A stretch of 28,865 bases of DNA from positions 1 through 28,865 of the forward strand of contig CAJYKY010000510.1 in NCBI GenBank assembly GCA_913775005.1, read 5' to 3'. Within the stretch, counting starts at the first letter, position 1. Every line of letters begins with the position of its first letter. The translations under genes and the position numbers were made by a program. The DNA is from an uncultured Achromobacter sp. (lineage in GTDB: Bacteria; Pseudomonadota; Gammaproteobacteria; Burkholderiales; Burkholderiaceae_B). Positions 8,056 through 17,041 of this stretch are shown here, piece after piece. The notes beneath the pieces were generated by a model, which worked only from the letters and a program-made list of their open reading frames with translations, was not told the origin of the DNA and did no database searches.

Positions 8056-8203
8056 TTCGGTCAGCAATGCCCGAATTACGTCGGTTGTTTGCGCACTCCC
8101 TCGAAGTGAATGAGGGCGCTCTTACAGAGTGAGAGTGGCAGTGCCGCCCAGCAGGGCGGCCCCCCGCGCAAACGAACCCATTTACCTATTTAAGGAACAC
8201 CCC
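8056..8203 (+). promoter_or_regulatory. Long 5' leader of the L21-L27 operon with hairpins
   Basis: The predicted leader contains a hairpin with stems CCCTC/GAGGG near 8098-8116 and a strong one, GCCGCCC-AGCA-GGGCGGC, at 8143-8160. No T-run follows, so these are not terminators. Ribosomal protein operons are often autoregulated through leader structures, so a binding site for L21 is possible, but I recognise no described motif. AAGGA precedes the rplU ATG. Confidence 0.4.
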
Positions 8204-8515
8204 ATGTACGCGGTCGTAAAAACCGGTGGCAAGCAGTATCGCGTTGCCGCTGGCGAAAAACTCAAGATAGAACAGATACCGGCAGACATTGGGCAAGAAA
8301 TCACCCTGGACCAAGTGCTGTCCGTGGGCGAAGGCGACCAACTGAAAGTTGGCACGCCCCTCGTCTCCGGCGCTGTGGTCAAGGCAACGGTTCTTGCGCA
8401 AGGCCGCCACGACAAGGTCAAGATCTTCAAGATGCGCCGTCGCAAGCACTATCAGAAGCGTCAGGGCCACCGTCAGAACTACACCGAAATCCGCATCGAA
8501 GCCATCACGGCTTAA
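8204..8515 (+). CDS. rplU: 50S ribosomal protein L21
   Basis: This 103-residue protein begins MYAVVKTGGKQYRV, the L21 signature, and ends with the basic RRRKHYQKRQGHRQNYTEIRI segment that binds 23S rRNA. Length equals E. coli L21 (103). The start is fixed by the family N-terminus and by the AAGGA ribosome-binding site in the leader; an open frame extends further upstream but is not L21. It is the first gene of the rplU-rpmA pair and sits 34 nt before rpmA. Confidence 0.99.
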   Translation: MYAVVKTGGKQYRVAAGEKLKIEQIPADIGQEITLDQVLSVGEGDQLKVGTPLVSGAVVKATVLAQGRHDKVKIFKMRRRKHYQKRQGHRQNYTEIRIEAITA

Positions 8516-8549
8516 GACGCGACTCGGTACCACTTAGCAGGAGCTAAAC

Positions 8550-8810
8550 ATGGCACAGAAAAAGGGCGGCGGCTCTACGCGAAACGGACGCGACTCAGAA
8601 TCAAAGCGTCTGGGCGTCAAGACTTTCGGCGGTGAATTGATCTCCGCTGGTTCGATCATCGTGCGTCAGCGCGGTACGCGCTTCCACGCTGGCGTGAACG
8701 TCGGCATGGGCAAGGATCACACCCTGTTCGCGCTGATCGACGGCAAGGTTCAATTCGGCTTCAAGGGCGCGTTGAACAAGCAAACCGTTTCGATCATCGC
8801 TGCCGAGTAA
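8550..8810 (+). CDS. rpmA: 50S ribosomal protein L27
   Basis: This 86-residue L27 has the conserved N-terminus MAQKKGGGSTRNGRDSESKR, whose flexible tail reaches towards the peptidyl transferase centre. It has no N-terminal extension of the kind cleaved in Firmicutes. GGELISAGSIIVRQRGT and FHAGVNVGMGKDHTLFA follow as in other bacteria. AGGAG lies 7 nt before the ATG. A terminator at 8861-8890 separates most rpmA transcripts from obgE. Confidence 0.99.
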   Translation: MAQKKGGGSTRNGRDSESKRLGVKTFGGELISAGSIIVRQRGTRFHAGVNVGMGKDHTLFALIDGKVQFGFKGALNKQTVSIIAAE

Positions 8811-8860
8811 TCGGACACGCGCGGTCAGATACGCGCTTCGGCGCGTTCTCGAACGGCAAA

Positions 8861-8890
8861 AGCCCTGTCGCATGCGGCAGGGCTTTTTTG
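8861..8890 (+). terminator. Rho-independent terminator after rpmA
   Basis: AGCCCTG and CAGGGCT form a stem with a short inner CGC/GCG helix, followed by a run of T residues. A separate UUCG-capped hairpin (ACGCGC-TTCG-GCGCGT, about 8831-8846) precedes it. obgE starts about 100 bp later, so partial read-through is possible, as the three genes are co-transcribed in many bacteria. Confidence 0.82.
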
Positions 8891-8987
8891 TTTTAAGGCA
8901 GAATGAGCGCAAAATTCCTCTTCTGCCCTTCTGGCGGCGCCCGGCTTCACGCGGCGCGGCCCCCAACCTACCAGACACGCAGACACC

Positions 8988-10124
8988 ATGAAATTCGTTG
9001 ACGAAGCCACCATCGAAGTCGTCGCCGGCAAAGGCGGCAATGGCGTGGCGAGCTTTCGCCGCGAAAAGTTCATCCCCAAAGGCGGCCCGGACGGCGGCGA
9101 CGGCGGACGCGGCGGCACCATCTTTGCCGTGGCCGATCGCAACATCAACACGCTGATCGACTTCCGCTACGCGCGCCTGCATCGCGCCAAGAACGGTGAG
9201 AACGGCCGCGGCTCGGACCAATACGGCGCCGCCGCCCCGGACATCACGCTGCGCGTGCCGGTAGGCACGATCATCCATGACGCCGAAACCGGCGAAGTCC
9301 TGTTCGACCTGGATACGCACGAACAGAAAGTCGTGCTGGCAGCCGGCGGCCAGGGCGGCATGGGCAACATCCACTTCAAATCCAGCCTGAACCGCGCGCC
9401 CCGTCAATGGACGCCGGGCAAGGAAGGCGAACACCGCTACCTGCGCATGGAATTGAAGGTGCTGGCCGACGTGGGCCTGCTGGGCCTGCCGAACGCCGGC
9501 AAGTCCACGCTGATCACCCGCATCTCGAATGCCAAGCCCAAGATCGCCGACTACCCGTTCACCACGCTGCACCCCAACCTGGGTGTGGTGCGCACGTCGC
9601 CGTCGCGCAGCTTCGTCGTGGCCGATATTCCCGGCCTGATCGAAGGCGCATCTGAAGGCGCCGGCCTGGGCCATCTGTTCCTGCGCCATCTGGCGCGCAC
9701 CCGCGTGCTGCTGCATCTGGTTGACGTCTCCACGCCCGACCCTGATTCGGATCCGGTCGAGCAAGCCGTCATCGACGCGCGTGCCATCGTTGAAGAGCTG
9801 CGCCGCTACGACCCGGAACTGGCCGAAAAGCCGCGCTGGCTGGTGCTGAACAAGCTGGACATGGTGCCGGACCCGGAAGACACCAAGCGCCGCTTCCTTG
9901 AGCTGTACGACTGGAAGGGCCCGGTCTTCGCCATTTCTGGCCTGACGGGCGACGGCACGCAAGACCTGCTGTACGCGCTGCAAGACTACCTGGACGCCGA
10001 GCGCGAAAAGGAATACCTGTCGCGCGACCAGGCCGACGGCACCTACGTGGCGCCGGACCCGCGCTTTGACGACACGCGTTCCGACGCCGACAAGCCTGCC
10101 GCGCCGCGCGCTGGCGACGAATAA
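8988..10124 (+). CDS. obgE: Obg-family GTPase (ribosome assembly/stress)
   Basis: This 378-residue protein has the glycine-rich Obg fold at 1-158 (GKGGNG, KGGPDGGDGGRGG) and a G domain from about 160. The G domain has the P-loop GLPNAGKST (166-174), switch I DYPFTT, DIPGLIEGASEGAGLGH (from 213) and NKLD (288-291). It associates with the large ribosomal subunit and links GTP/ppGpp levels to ribosome maturation. The C-terminal tail after about 340 is short, acidic and lacks an OCT domain, normal for proteobacteria. No strong ribosome-binding site is obvious before the ATG, though the family N-terminus MKFVDEA fixes it. It lies downstream of rplU-rpmA and 55 bp before proB. Confidence 0.98.
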   Translation: MKFVDEATIEVVAGKGGNGVASFRREKFIPKGGPDGGDGGRGGTIFAVADRNINTLIDFRYARLHRAKNGENGRGSDQYGAAAPDITLRVPVGTIIHDAETGEVLFDLDTHEQKVVLAAGGQGGMGNIHFKSSLNRAPRQWTPGKEGEHRYLRMELKVLADVGLLGLPNAGKSTLITRISNAKPKIADYPFTTLHPNLGVVRTSPSRSFVVADIPGLIEGASEGAGLGHLFLRHLARTRVLLHLVDVSTPDPDSDPVEQAVIDARAIVEELRRYDPELAEKPRWLVLNKLDMVPDPEDTKRRFLELYDWKGPVFAISGLTGDGTQDLLYALQDYLDAEREKEYLSRDQADGTYVAPDPRFDDTRSDADKPAAPRAGDE

Positions 10125-10179
10125 GCCATAATCGCAGTCCTGTCGATTACGCCTTTTTTCGCCGCCGCCGGCGACCATC

Positions 10180-11316
10180 ATGTCTGCTGAAACACCGACC
10201 GTTTCCGTCGTCACCCACGCCCAGCGTCTTGTTGCCAAAGTTGGCTCGTCGCTGGTCACCAACGAAGGCCGAGGCCTGGATCGCGCCGCCGTGGCGCACT
10301 GGGCCGCCCAGATCGCGGCTCTGCACAAGCAGGGCAAGCAAGTCGTGCTGGTTTCCAGCGGCGCCATTGCCGAAGGCATGGCGCGGCTGGGCTGGCGCAA
10401 GCGCCCGTCGGTCATGCACGAACTGCAAGCCGCCGCGGCCGTGGGCCAGATGGGCTTGTGCCAGGCCTACGAGGCCGCCTTCGCCGAATACGGCCTGCGC
10501 ACCGCGCAGATTCTGCTGACCCACGAAGACCTGGCTGATCGCCACCGCTACCTGAACGCACGCAGCACGCTGTTTGCGCTCTTGCGCATGGGCGTCGTGC
10601 CGATCGTCAATGAAAATGACACTGTTGTCACCGACGAAATCCGTCTGGGCGACAACGACACCTTGGGTGCGTTGGTCACCAACCTGATCGAAGCCGACAC
10701 GCTGATCATCCTGACCGACCAGCGCGGCCTGTACGAAGCCGACCCGCGCAAGAACCCGGACGCCCGTTTCATGTCGCACGCGCAAGCGGGCGACCCTGCG
10801 CTGGAAGCCATGGCGGGCGGCGCGGGCAGCGGCATCGGCACCGGCGGCATGCTGACCAAGGTGCTGGCCGCCAAACGCGCTGCGCACAGCGGTGCGCATA
10901 CCGTCATTGCTTCGGGCCGCGAACGCAATGTGCTGACGCGTCTGGCGCAAGGCGAATGCATCGGCAGCGAATTGCGCGCCGTGCTGCCCGTGTGGTCCGC
11001 CCGCAAGCAATGGCTGGCCGATCACCTGCGCCTGCGTGGCCGCGTGGTGCTGGACGAAGGCGCCGTGCAAGCTCTGATGCGCGAAGGCAAGAGCCTGCTA
11101 CCCATCGGCGTGACCGATGTCGAAGGCGAGTTCGGCCGAGGCGATGTGGTGGCTTGCGTTGACAGCCAGGGACGCGAATGCGCCCGTGGCCTGATCAACT
11201 ATTCTTCCGTGGATACGCGGCGCATCTTGCGCCAGCCGTCATCGCAGATTGCGCGCATTCTGGGCAGCATGACCGAACCCGAGCTCATGCATCGGGACAA
11301 CCTGGTCGTGCTTTAA
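10180..11316 (+). CDS. proB: Glutamate 5-kinase
   Basis: This 378-residue enzyme phosphorylates glutamate as the first step of proline synthesis. An amino acid kinase domain occupies about 15-270, with VAKVGSSLV, VSSGAIAEGM, NENDTV and GTGGMLTKVLAAK. A C-terminal PUA domain follows (about 290-370). The full-length form with PUA matches E. coli ProB in layout. proA is not adjacent. It follows obgE by 55 bp and is probably co-transcribed, an arrangement common in betaproteobacteria. Its TAA overlaps the stop codon of the convergent response regulator gene (shared bases 11313-11316), and no terminator lies between them. Feedback inhibition by proline is a family property. Confidence 0.97.
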   Translation: MSAETPTVSVVTHAQRLVAKVGSSLVTNEGRGLDRAAVAHWAAQIAALHKQGKQVVLVSSGAIAEGMARLGWRKRPSVMHELQAAAAVGQMGLCQAYEAAFAEYGLRTAQILLTHEDLADRHRYLNARSTLFALLRMGVVPIVNENDTVVTDEIRLGDNDTLGALVTNLIEADTLIILTDQRGLYEADPRKNPDARFMSHAQAGDPALEAMAGGAGSGIGTGGMLTKVLAAKRAAHSGAHTVIASGRERNVLTRLAQGECIGSELRAVLPVWSARKQWLADHLRLRGRVVLDEGAVQALMREGKSLLPIGVTDVEGEFGRGDVVACVDSQGRECARGLINYSSVDTRRILRQPSSQIARILGSMTEPELMHRDNLVVL

Positions 11317-11990
11317 GCGTCGCTTTTCGTGCCAGGGATGTGCTGCACCAGGATATAACCCCAGCCGCGCACGGCCAGTATCGGCAGTTCGATATCGAAG
11401 CGGCGCGCCTTGCTGCGCAGCCGCGATACCAACACATCTACGCTGCGCGCGCCCTCTTGCGGATTGCGCGGAAAGAAGCGGTCACGCCGCAGGCATTGGC
11501 CAGGCGCGCTCAGCAAGCGGACAAAAAAAGCACGTTCATTGGCGGTCAATGGAAGCCGTTCACCGGCGGGGCCGGCCAGCGTGCGCTCATGCAGACGCCA
11601 CGCGGGTCCGTCGGTCGCTGGCGGCATCATGCGCCGGCGCACGTTGCGCAGCAACGCATCCCACTCAAGCGGTTCCATGCGCTCGGAGCTGAACACGTCC
11701 ACCCCGGCCTCCAACGCCTCTACCCGTTGACGCGCCGATGCCGTCGGCGCCTGCCACACCACGGGCGCTTCGGGCGCCGCGCGGCGCAAGGCGCTGATCA
11801 GTTTCGGCACACCCTTACCCAACCCCCGCAACACCAACGCATCGACTTCCTGCGTACGTAAACGATCCAGCAATTCTGCTGGCGACGCGCACGCGCTGAC
11901 TTGCCAATGAAATTGACTCAAGGCATCGACAAAATTATTGCTCGCCATTTCATCAAGTTGCACGACGAACACACAGCCCCTTTCCTGCAT
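11313..11990 (-). CDS. OmpR-type response regulator with degenerate receiver
   Basis: The 225-residue protein has a receiver-like N-terminus (1-115) and an OmpR/PhoB winged helix at about 135-215 (LTANERAFFVRLLSAPG, SVDVLVSRLRSKARRF, AVRGWGYIL). The receiver begins VFVVQLDE, not VDDD. Where the phospho-acceptor should follow strand 3 it reads DALVLRGLGKG, so Asp is replaced, and the conserved Lys near strand 5 is absent. Phosphorylation is therefore unlikely. I start at ATG 11990 because AGGAGG lies 9 nt before it; an upstream ATG at 12050 has no such site and overlaps the probable promoter. No sensor kinase is nearby. It is divergent from an XRE gene. Target genes unknown. Confidence 0.82.
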   Translation of the reverse strand: MQERGCVFVVQLDEMASNNFVDALSQFHWQVSACASPAELLDRLRTQEVDALVLRGLGKGVPKLISALRRAAPEAPVVWQAPTASARQRVEALEAGVDVFSSERMEPLEWDALLRNVRRRMMPPATDGPAWRLHERTLAGPAGERLPLTANERAFFVRLLSAPGQCLRRDRFFPRNPQEGARSVDVLVSRLRSKARRFDIELPILAVRGWGYILVQHIPGTKSDA

Positions 11991-12026
11991 GCGACCGAGC
12001 CTCCTAAGACTATCACCCAGGTAATG

Positions 12027-12056
12027 CTTATAACCACCAAAGTAAATCATGAGCAA
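12027..12056 (-). promoter_or_regulatory. Probable promoter of the response regulator gene
   Basis: On the minus strand TTGCTC (12056-12051) and TATAAG (12032-12027) are 18 bp apart. The start site would be near 12020, about 30 nt before the chosen ATG at 11990. The complementary strand also reads TATAAC (12029-12034), a possible -10 for the divergent XRE gene with no clear -35, so the two promoters may overlap. Confidence 0.5.
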
Positions 12057-12070
12057 GCTTCAATCGACGC

Positions 12071-12520
12071 GTGAAGACATTCTCAGACCGATTGAAGCAA
12101 GCCCGTCTTCTGCGTGGCCACACGCAGAAGACGCTCGCTCGTCTTGCGCGTATCTCGCAAAGTGCAATCGCCAGTTACGAAAGCGGCCTGCGGCACTCCA
12201 GCAGATCGGTCCGCAAGCTTGCGCAAATCCTGAAGATCGAACTCGAATGGCTTGAGACCGGCAAAGGCCCCATGGAACTGCCCATGGACGGCTACGATCT
12301 CTCGGATACCTTGCCGCCGGCCGGTGTGGCCGAGACCATGCCGCGCTTGGCGCGACGCCCGCGTCCGCAAGCGCCCTGGCCTTTCCCGAACATTGCGCCC
12401 GCGCAGTTCGATAGCCTGTCCGTTGATGACCGCGCCATGCTTGAAGCGCTGACGCTCACGTTCATCGAAACGGCGCAGGCGCGCCGCACCGTCAAACCAC
12501 GCGGCCGCAAGATTGGTTGA
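12071..12520 (+). CDS. XRE-family transcriptional regulator
   Basis: This 149-residue protein has a Cro/C1-type helix-turn-helix at about 5-62 (FSDRLKQARLLRGHTQKTLARLARISQSAIASYESG, a textbook XRE layout). A proline-rich linker and a conserved-looking C-terminal helix (FDSLSVDDRAMLEALTLTFIET) follow. The start is GTG; an in-frame TGA at 12050-12052 rules out a longer form, and there is no good ribosome-binding site. The C-terminal part resembles no catalytic or sensory domain I recognise. It is divergent from the degenerate response regulator 80 bp away, so the two could control each other. It ends in a strong bidirectional terminator. Function beyond DNA binding is unknown. Confidence 0.85.
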   Translation: MKTFSDRLKQARLLRGHTQKTLARLARISQSAIASYESGLRHSSRSVRKLAQILKIELEWLETGKGPMELPMDGYDLSDTLPPAGVAETMPRLARRPRPQAPWPFPNIAPAQFDSLSVDDRAMLEALTLTFIETAQARRTVKPRGRKIG

Positions 12521-12556
12521 TGCGGATACGCATCACCCAACCTCGCCGGGCAGGCG

Positions 12557-12595
12557 AAAAAAAACCGCGCTGATTAGATCAGCGCGGTTTTTTTT
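12557..12595. terminator. Bidirectional rho-independent terminator
   Basis: Eight A, then CCGCGCTGAT, a 3-nt TAG loop, ATCAGCGCGG and eight T. The stem is perfect and symmetric, so it terminates both the XRE gene from the left and the lipoprotein gene from the right. Confidence 0.93.
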
Positions 12596-12630
12596 GATGG
12601 GACCCCCGTGAGGATCCATCGTCATGTCGT

Positions 12631-13188
12631 TTAGGGCTTGGGGGCCGGGGCCGGTGCGCCGTTGGCCGGAGCCGGAGCGGCGTCGCCACGGATCTTCGCG
12701 GCGATTTCCGACGCGGCTTGTGCCGAGGCCACGCCAAATGCCAACACGCCACGGTTCAGCGGTTCAGCGATGCTGGGCGCAGCAACCAGTTCCTGGTCGA
12801 TGACGAGTGCCAGGCGCTTGCCCACGTTCTTGGTGCTGACTTCGGTCAGCTTGCGAGCGCCCGATTCCGAGAAACGCAGGCCCACGAAGTTCTGGCCTTG
12901 ACGATCAACCAACGCGGCAGCGTCGGTGAGATCGGCGCGCGTCAGCACGGGCATTTCCTGCATGTAGAGCTTGCCGTCGGGCAGCGTGATTTCGCGCATG
13001 CCTTGGCCGGGTTGTTGTTGCGCCAGGTAGAAGTCCACCGACGACGCGGTGGCCGGCTGCGTGGATTGCTGGCCGGCATCGGGCTTTGCCGCAGCGTCCG
13101 GGGACTTGGTCGGGGCGGTCTTGCAACCCGCCAGCGCCAACGTCACGACAACCAAGGCGGGCGCCAATTTGCGTAGGGTCAGTTGCAT
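12631..13188 (-). CDS. Lipoprotein with SecD-like periplasmic (SecDF P1 head) domain
   Basis: This 185-residue protein starts with a lipoprotein signal: basic MQLTLRK, a hydrophobic stretch, and lipobox LALAGC with Cys22. A low-complexity Ala/Pro/Gln linker (23-50) follows. Residues about 75-170 (LTRADLTDA, GLRFSESGARKLTEVSTKNVGKRLALVIDQ, AAPSI, then an Ala-rich helix) match the pattern of the SecD periplasmic P1 head: substrate-facing beta sheet, G..(x)..T..n.Gk.la, then I..... The C-terminal tail is Ala/Pro repeats. There are no transmembrane helices beyond the signal. It is probably anchored in the outer membrane (residue +2 Lys) and faces the periplasm. A clear AAGAAGGA ribosome-binding site precedes the ATG. 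It stands alone, divergent from thiC. A function in export quality control is speculation. Confidence 0.78.
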   Translation of the reverse strand: MQLTLRKLAPALVVVTLALAGCKTAPTKSPDAAAKPDAGQQSTQPATASSVDFYLAQQQPGQGMREITLPDGKLYMQEMPVLTRADLTDAAALVDRQGQNFVGLRFSESGARKLTEVSTKNVGKRLALVIDQELVAAPSIAEPLNRGVLAFGVASAQAASEIAAKIRGDAAPAPANGAPAPAPKP

Positions 13189-13217
13189 GCTCGATTCCTT
13201 CTTCTTTAGTTAACTGT

Positions 13218-13242
13218 GCCTGGCAGGCGAAGCCGGCCAGGC
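13218..13242 (-). promoter_or_regulatory. Leader hairpin of the SecD-like lipoprotein gene
   Basis: GCCTGGC-A-GGC-GAA-GCC-G-GCCAGGC forms a near-perfect 11-bp hairpin about 30 nt before the lipoprotein start codon. No T-run follows on either strand. It could be a protein operator or an mRNA-stabilising 5' structure. A weak -10 (TACACT) lies further upstream on the minus strand. Confidence 0.4.
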
Positions 13243-13410
13243 GTTTGGTTGCAAAAAGTGTACCGAACCTGAATGACGGTGTCGCCGCAGTCTGAATCCA
13301 AATGTAAAGCAGTAATACCAGCTTGGGAAAGACGGTAGATCAACGCCATCGATTTATGTACCGCAGCAGGAATAACGGCCTCGAACCCGTTCGCGCGGGA
13401 AGGCTCTATA

Positions 13411-13508
13411 CTCCGCTTTCGCGCAGGGGTACTCGTTCCGCTTTTTCGGCGGAACGTGTTGAGAGAGTCCCTTCGTACCAGTACGGATAATGCCGATGCT
13501 GGGAGCCG
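13411..13508 (+). ncRNA. TPP riboswitch (THI element) of thiC
   Basis: The conserved aptamer parts occur in order. AGGGGTACTCG (from 13425) is followed by a long P3 arm with CGTTCCG/CGGAACG, then the TTGAGAGAGTCCCTTCG version of CTGAGA...ACCC (13459 on), GTACCAGTACGGATAATGCC (13475-13494), and GATGCTGGGAG (to 13505). This is the thiamin pyrophosphate sensor found before thiC in most proteobacteria. A possible -10 TATACT lies at 13407-13412 with no good -35, which would start the RNA just before the aptamer. The 5' strand of P1 is not clear to me (GGCTC 13402-13406 or CTCC 13411-13414). In the 397-bp gap 13189-13585 I see no other gene. Confidence 0.9.
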
Positions 13509-13580
13509 TATTTCCGCCACGCGTCCCTGCACGCCTGGCGGAAGTCCCTTCCCAATCGGCTCCAACCAATCGCTTGGAGC
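13502..13580 (+). promoter_or_regulatory. Expression platform of the thiC riboswitch (ribosome-site sequestration)
   Basis: GCTCCAA (13559-13565) pairs perfectly with TTGGAGC (13574-13580), which contains the thiC ribosome-binding site, around an 8-nt loop. The overlapping CGGCTCC (13557-13563) pairs perfectly with GGAGCCG (13502-13508), which overlaps the aptamer's closing strand. A strong intervening hairpin CCGCCA/TGGCGG (13514-13541) brings them together. The two pairings exclude each other, as expected of a translational off-switch. Confidence 0.7.
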
Positions 13581-13585
13581 TTTCC

Positions 13586-15499
<1,914 letters not shown>

Positions 15500-15568
15500 T
15501 CAGGGCGAATCCGTTGTCGCGGGGCGGCGATGCAGCGATGCCGCCGTCGCGATGATGCAGCAACGCAC

Positions 15569-15613
15569 AAAGGGCGCCGCGCGCGATCAATTCGCGCGCG
15601 GCGCCCTTTCTTT
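15569..15613 (+). terminator. Rho-independent terminator after thiC
   Basis: AAAGGGCGCCGCGCGCGA and its perfect complement (15592-15609) form an 18-bp stem with a 5-nt loop, followed by CTTTT on the plus strand. It also faces the end of the convergent FAD oxidase gene, but the minus-strand T-run is only the three T of the stem. Confidence 0.9.
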
Positions 15614-15628
15614 TGGAGGTTCTTCGGC

Positions 15629-17041
15629 CTACAGCAACTTGCCCGGGTTCATGATGCCCGCCGGGTCCATCACCTTCTTGATTTCACGCATCAGGCGCAG
15701 CTCGACGGCATCCTTGCTATGCAGGAAGTGATCCCGCTTGAGCTGGCCAATGCCGTGCTCGGCGGAAATGCTGCCGCCGTAGCGGTTCACCTCATCCAGC
15801 ACCGCATCCGTGATCGCCGCGCCGTGCACGGCCACCCAGTCGCGCGCCGCACCGGCCGGGCGCGACAGGTTGTAGTGCAGGTTGCCATCGCCAAAATGGC
15901 CAAAGATGAACGGACGGATGTCGGGGTACAGCGCGCGCACGCGCGCTTCGGCCGACACCATGAAGTCGGGAATGCGTTCGATAGGCAGCGACACATCGTG
16001 CTTCAGATGCGGACCGTCCATGCGCTGCGCTTCCGAGATTTCTTCGCGCAGCTTCCACAGCGCGTGCAACTGCGCCAGCGATGCCGACACGGCAGCGTCC
16101 AGGCACAAGCCACGTTCCAGCGCCGTGCCGATCACGGTTTCAAGCAAGGTCGTCAGACCGGCTTCATCCGCCGTGTCGGCAAGCTCTACCAGCACGTAAG
16201 CGGGATAGCGCTGATCGAACGGTTCCTGCACGCCTTCCGCGTGTGTCAGCACCAGGTCCAGGCAGTCGCCCGAGAAATATTCGAACGCTTGCAGGCGCGC
16301 GCCGCACTGTTCGAACAAAACTTCAAACAGCTGCAAGGCTTGCGCCGGCGACTCCACCGCCGTCAGCACCACGGAACGCACATCGGTACGCGGGAAGAGG
16401 CGCAGCGCCACGGCGGTGATCACACCCAGCGTGCCTTCCGAACCGATCAGCAACTGCTTCAGGTCGTAGCCGGTGTTGTCCTTACGCAGCGTGCGCAGGC
16501 CGTGAAAGATTTCACCGGTGGGCAGCACCGCTTCCAGGCCCAGCACCAGCTCGCGCGCCATGCCGTAGCGCACGACGTTCACGCCGCCCGCGTTGGTGGC
16601 GACGTTGCCGCCGATCTGGCTGGAGTCTTCGGCCGCCAGACTCAGCGGCAACAACCGGCCGGCGTCCTGCGCGGCGCGGCGCAGGTTGCCCAGGATGGCG
16701 CCGGCCTCAGCGACCAGGGTGTTGGCGACCGTGTCGATGGAACGCACGGCGTTCATGCGGTCCAGGCTTAGCACGACGTTCCGGGCGCCCGTGTCCGGCG
16801 TCGCGCCACCGCACAGGCCCGTGTTGCCGCCGCGCGGCACGACGGGCACGGCTTCCTGCTGGCACAGCGCCAGGCAGGCCGCGACATCGGCCGTGGTGCG
16901 AGGGCGCACAACGGCCTGGGCGTTGCCGTTGTACAGCCCGCGCCAATCGGACAGCCACGGCGCGATGTCCGCTTCGGCGGTGTAGACGGTATCGGGCCCC
17001 AGGCGTTGGGCGAGGCGTTGCGGAAAGTCGGATGCGCTCAT
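15629..17041 (-). CDS. FAD-binding 2-hydroxy-acid dehydrogenase (D-lactate/D-2-hydroxyglutarate type)
   Basis: This 470-residue flavoprotein has a PCMH-type FAD domain (about 40-220) with VVPRGGNTGLCGGA and SSQIGGNVATNAGG. A C-terminal substrate domain carries FGHFGDGNLHYN, SAEHGIGQLKRD and the closing PAGIMNPGKLL, all hallmarks of the GlcD/D2HGDH/DLD group. These enzymes oxidise D-2-hydroxy acids and pass electrons to a quinone, cytochrome or flavoprotein. The substrate (glycolate, D-lactate, D-2-hydroxyglutarate) cannot be told from the sequence; the lack of glcE/glcF neighbours argues against glycolate oxidase. The ATG overlaps the gntR stop codon (ATGA), so translation is coupled and the GntR protein probably controls it. 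Confidence 0.9.
   Translation of the reverse strand: MSASDFPQRLAQRLGPDTVYTAEADIAPWLSDWRGLYNGNAQAVVRPRTTADVAACLALCQQEAVPVVPRGGNTGLCGGATPDTGARNVVLSLDRMNAVRSIDTVANTLVAEAGAILGNLRRAAQDAGRLLPLSLAAEDSSQIGGNVATNAGGVNVVRYGMARELVLGLEAVLPTGEIFHGLRTLRKDNTGYDLKQLLIGSEGTLGVITAVALRLFPRTDVRSVVLTAVESPAQALQLFEVLFEQCGARLQAFEYFSGDCLDLVLTHAEGVQEPFDQRYPAYVLVELADTADEAGLTTLLETVIGTALERGLCLDAAVSASLAQLHALWKLREEISEAQRMDGPHLKHDVSLPIERIPDFMVSAEARVRALYPDIRPFIFGHFGDGNLHYNLSRPAGAARDWVAVHGAAITDAVLDEVNRYGGSISAEHGIGQLKRDHFLHSKDAVELRLMREIKKVMDPAGIMNPGKLL

Noticed and set aside
8601..10415. A 604-codon open frame on the minus strand opposite rpmA, obgE and the start of proB
   Set aside because: It lies antisense to well-identified genes, has Ala/Arg/Gly-biased low-complexity sequence and no recognisable domain. 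Long antisense frames are common in GC-rich genomes.
11991..12050. Longer start of the response regulator at ATG 12050
   Set aside because: No ribosome-binding site, overlaps the probable promoter, and the AGGAGG before ATG 11990 is much better.
15530..16771. A 413-codon open frame on the plus strand opposite the FAD oxidase
   Set aside because: His/Gln/Arg-rich translation typical of the reverse complement of a GC-rich gene, and the oxidase on the other strand is unmistakable.
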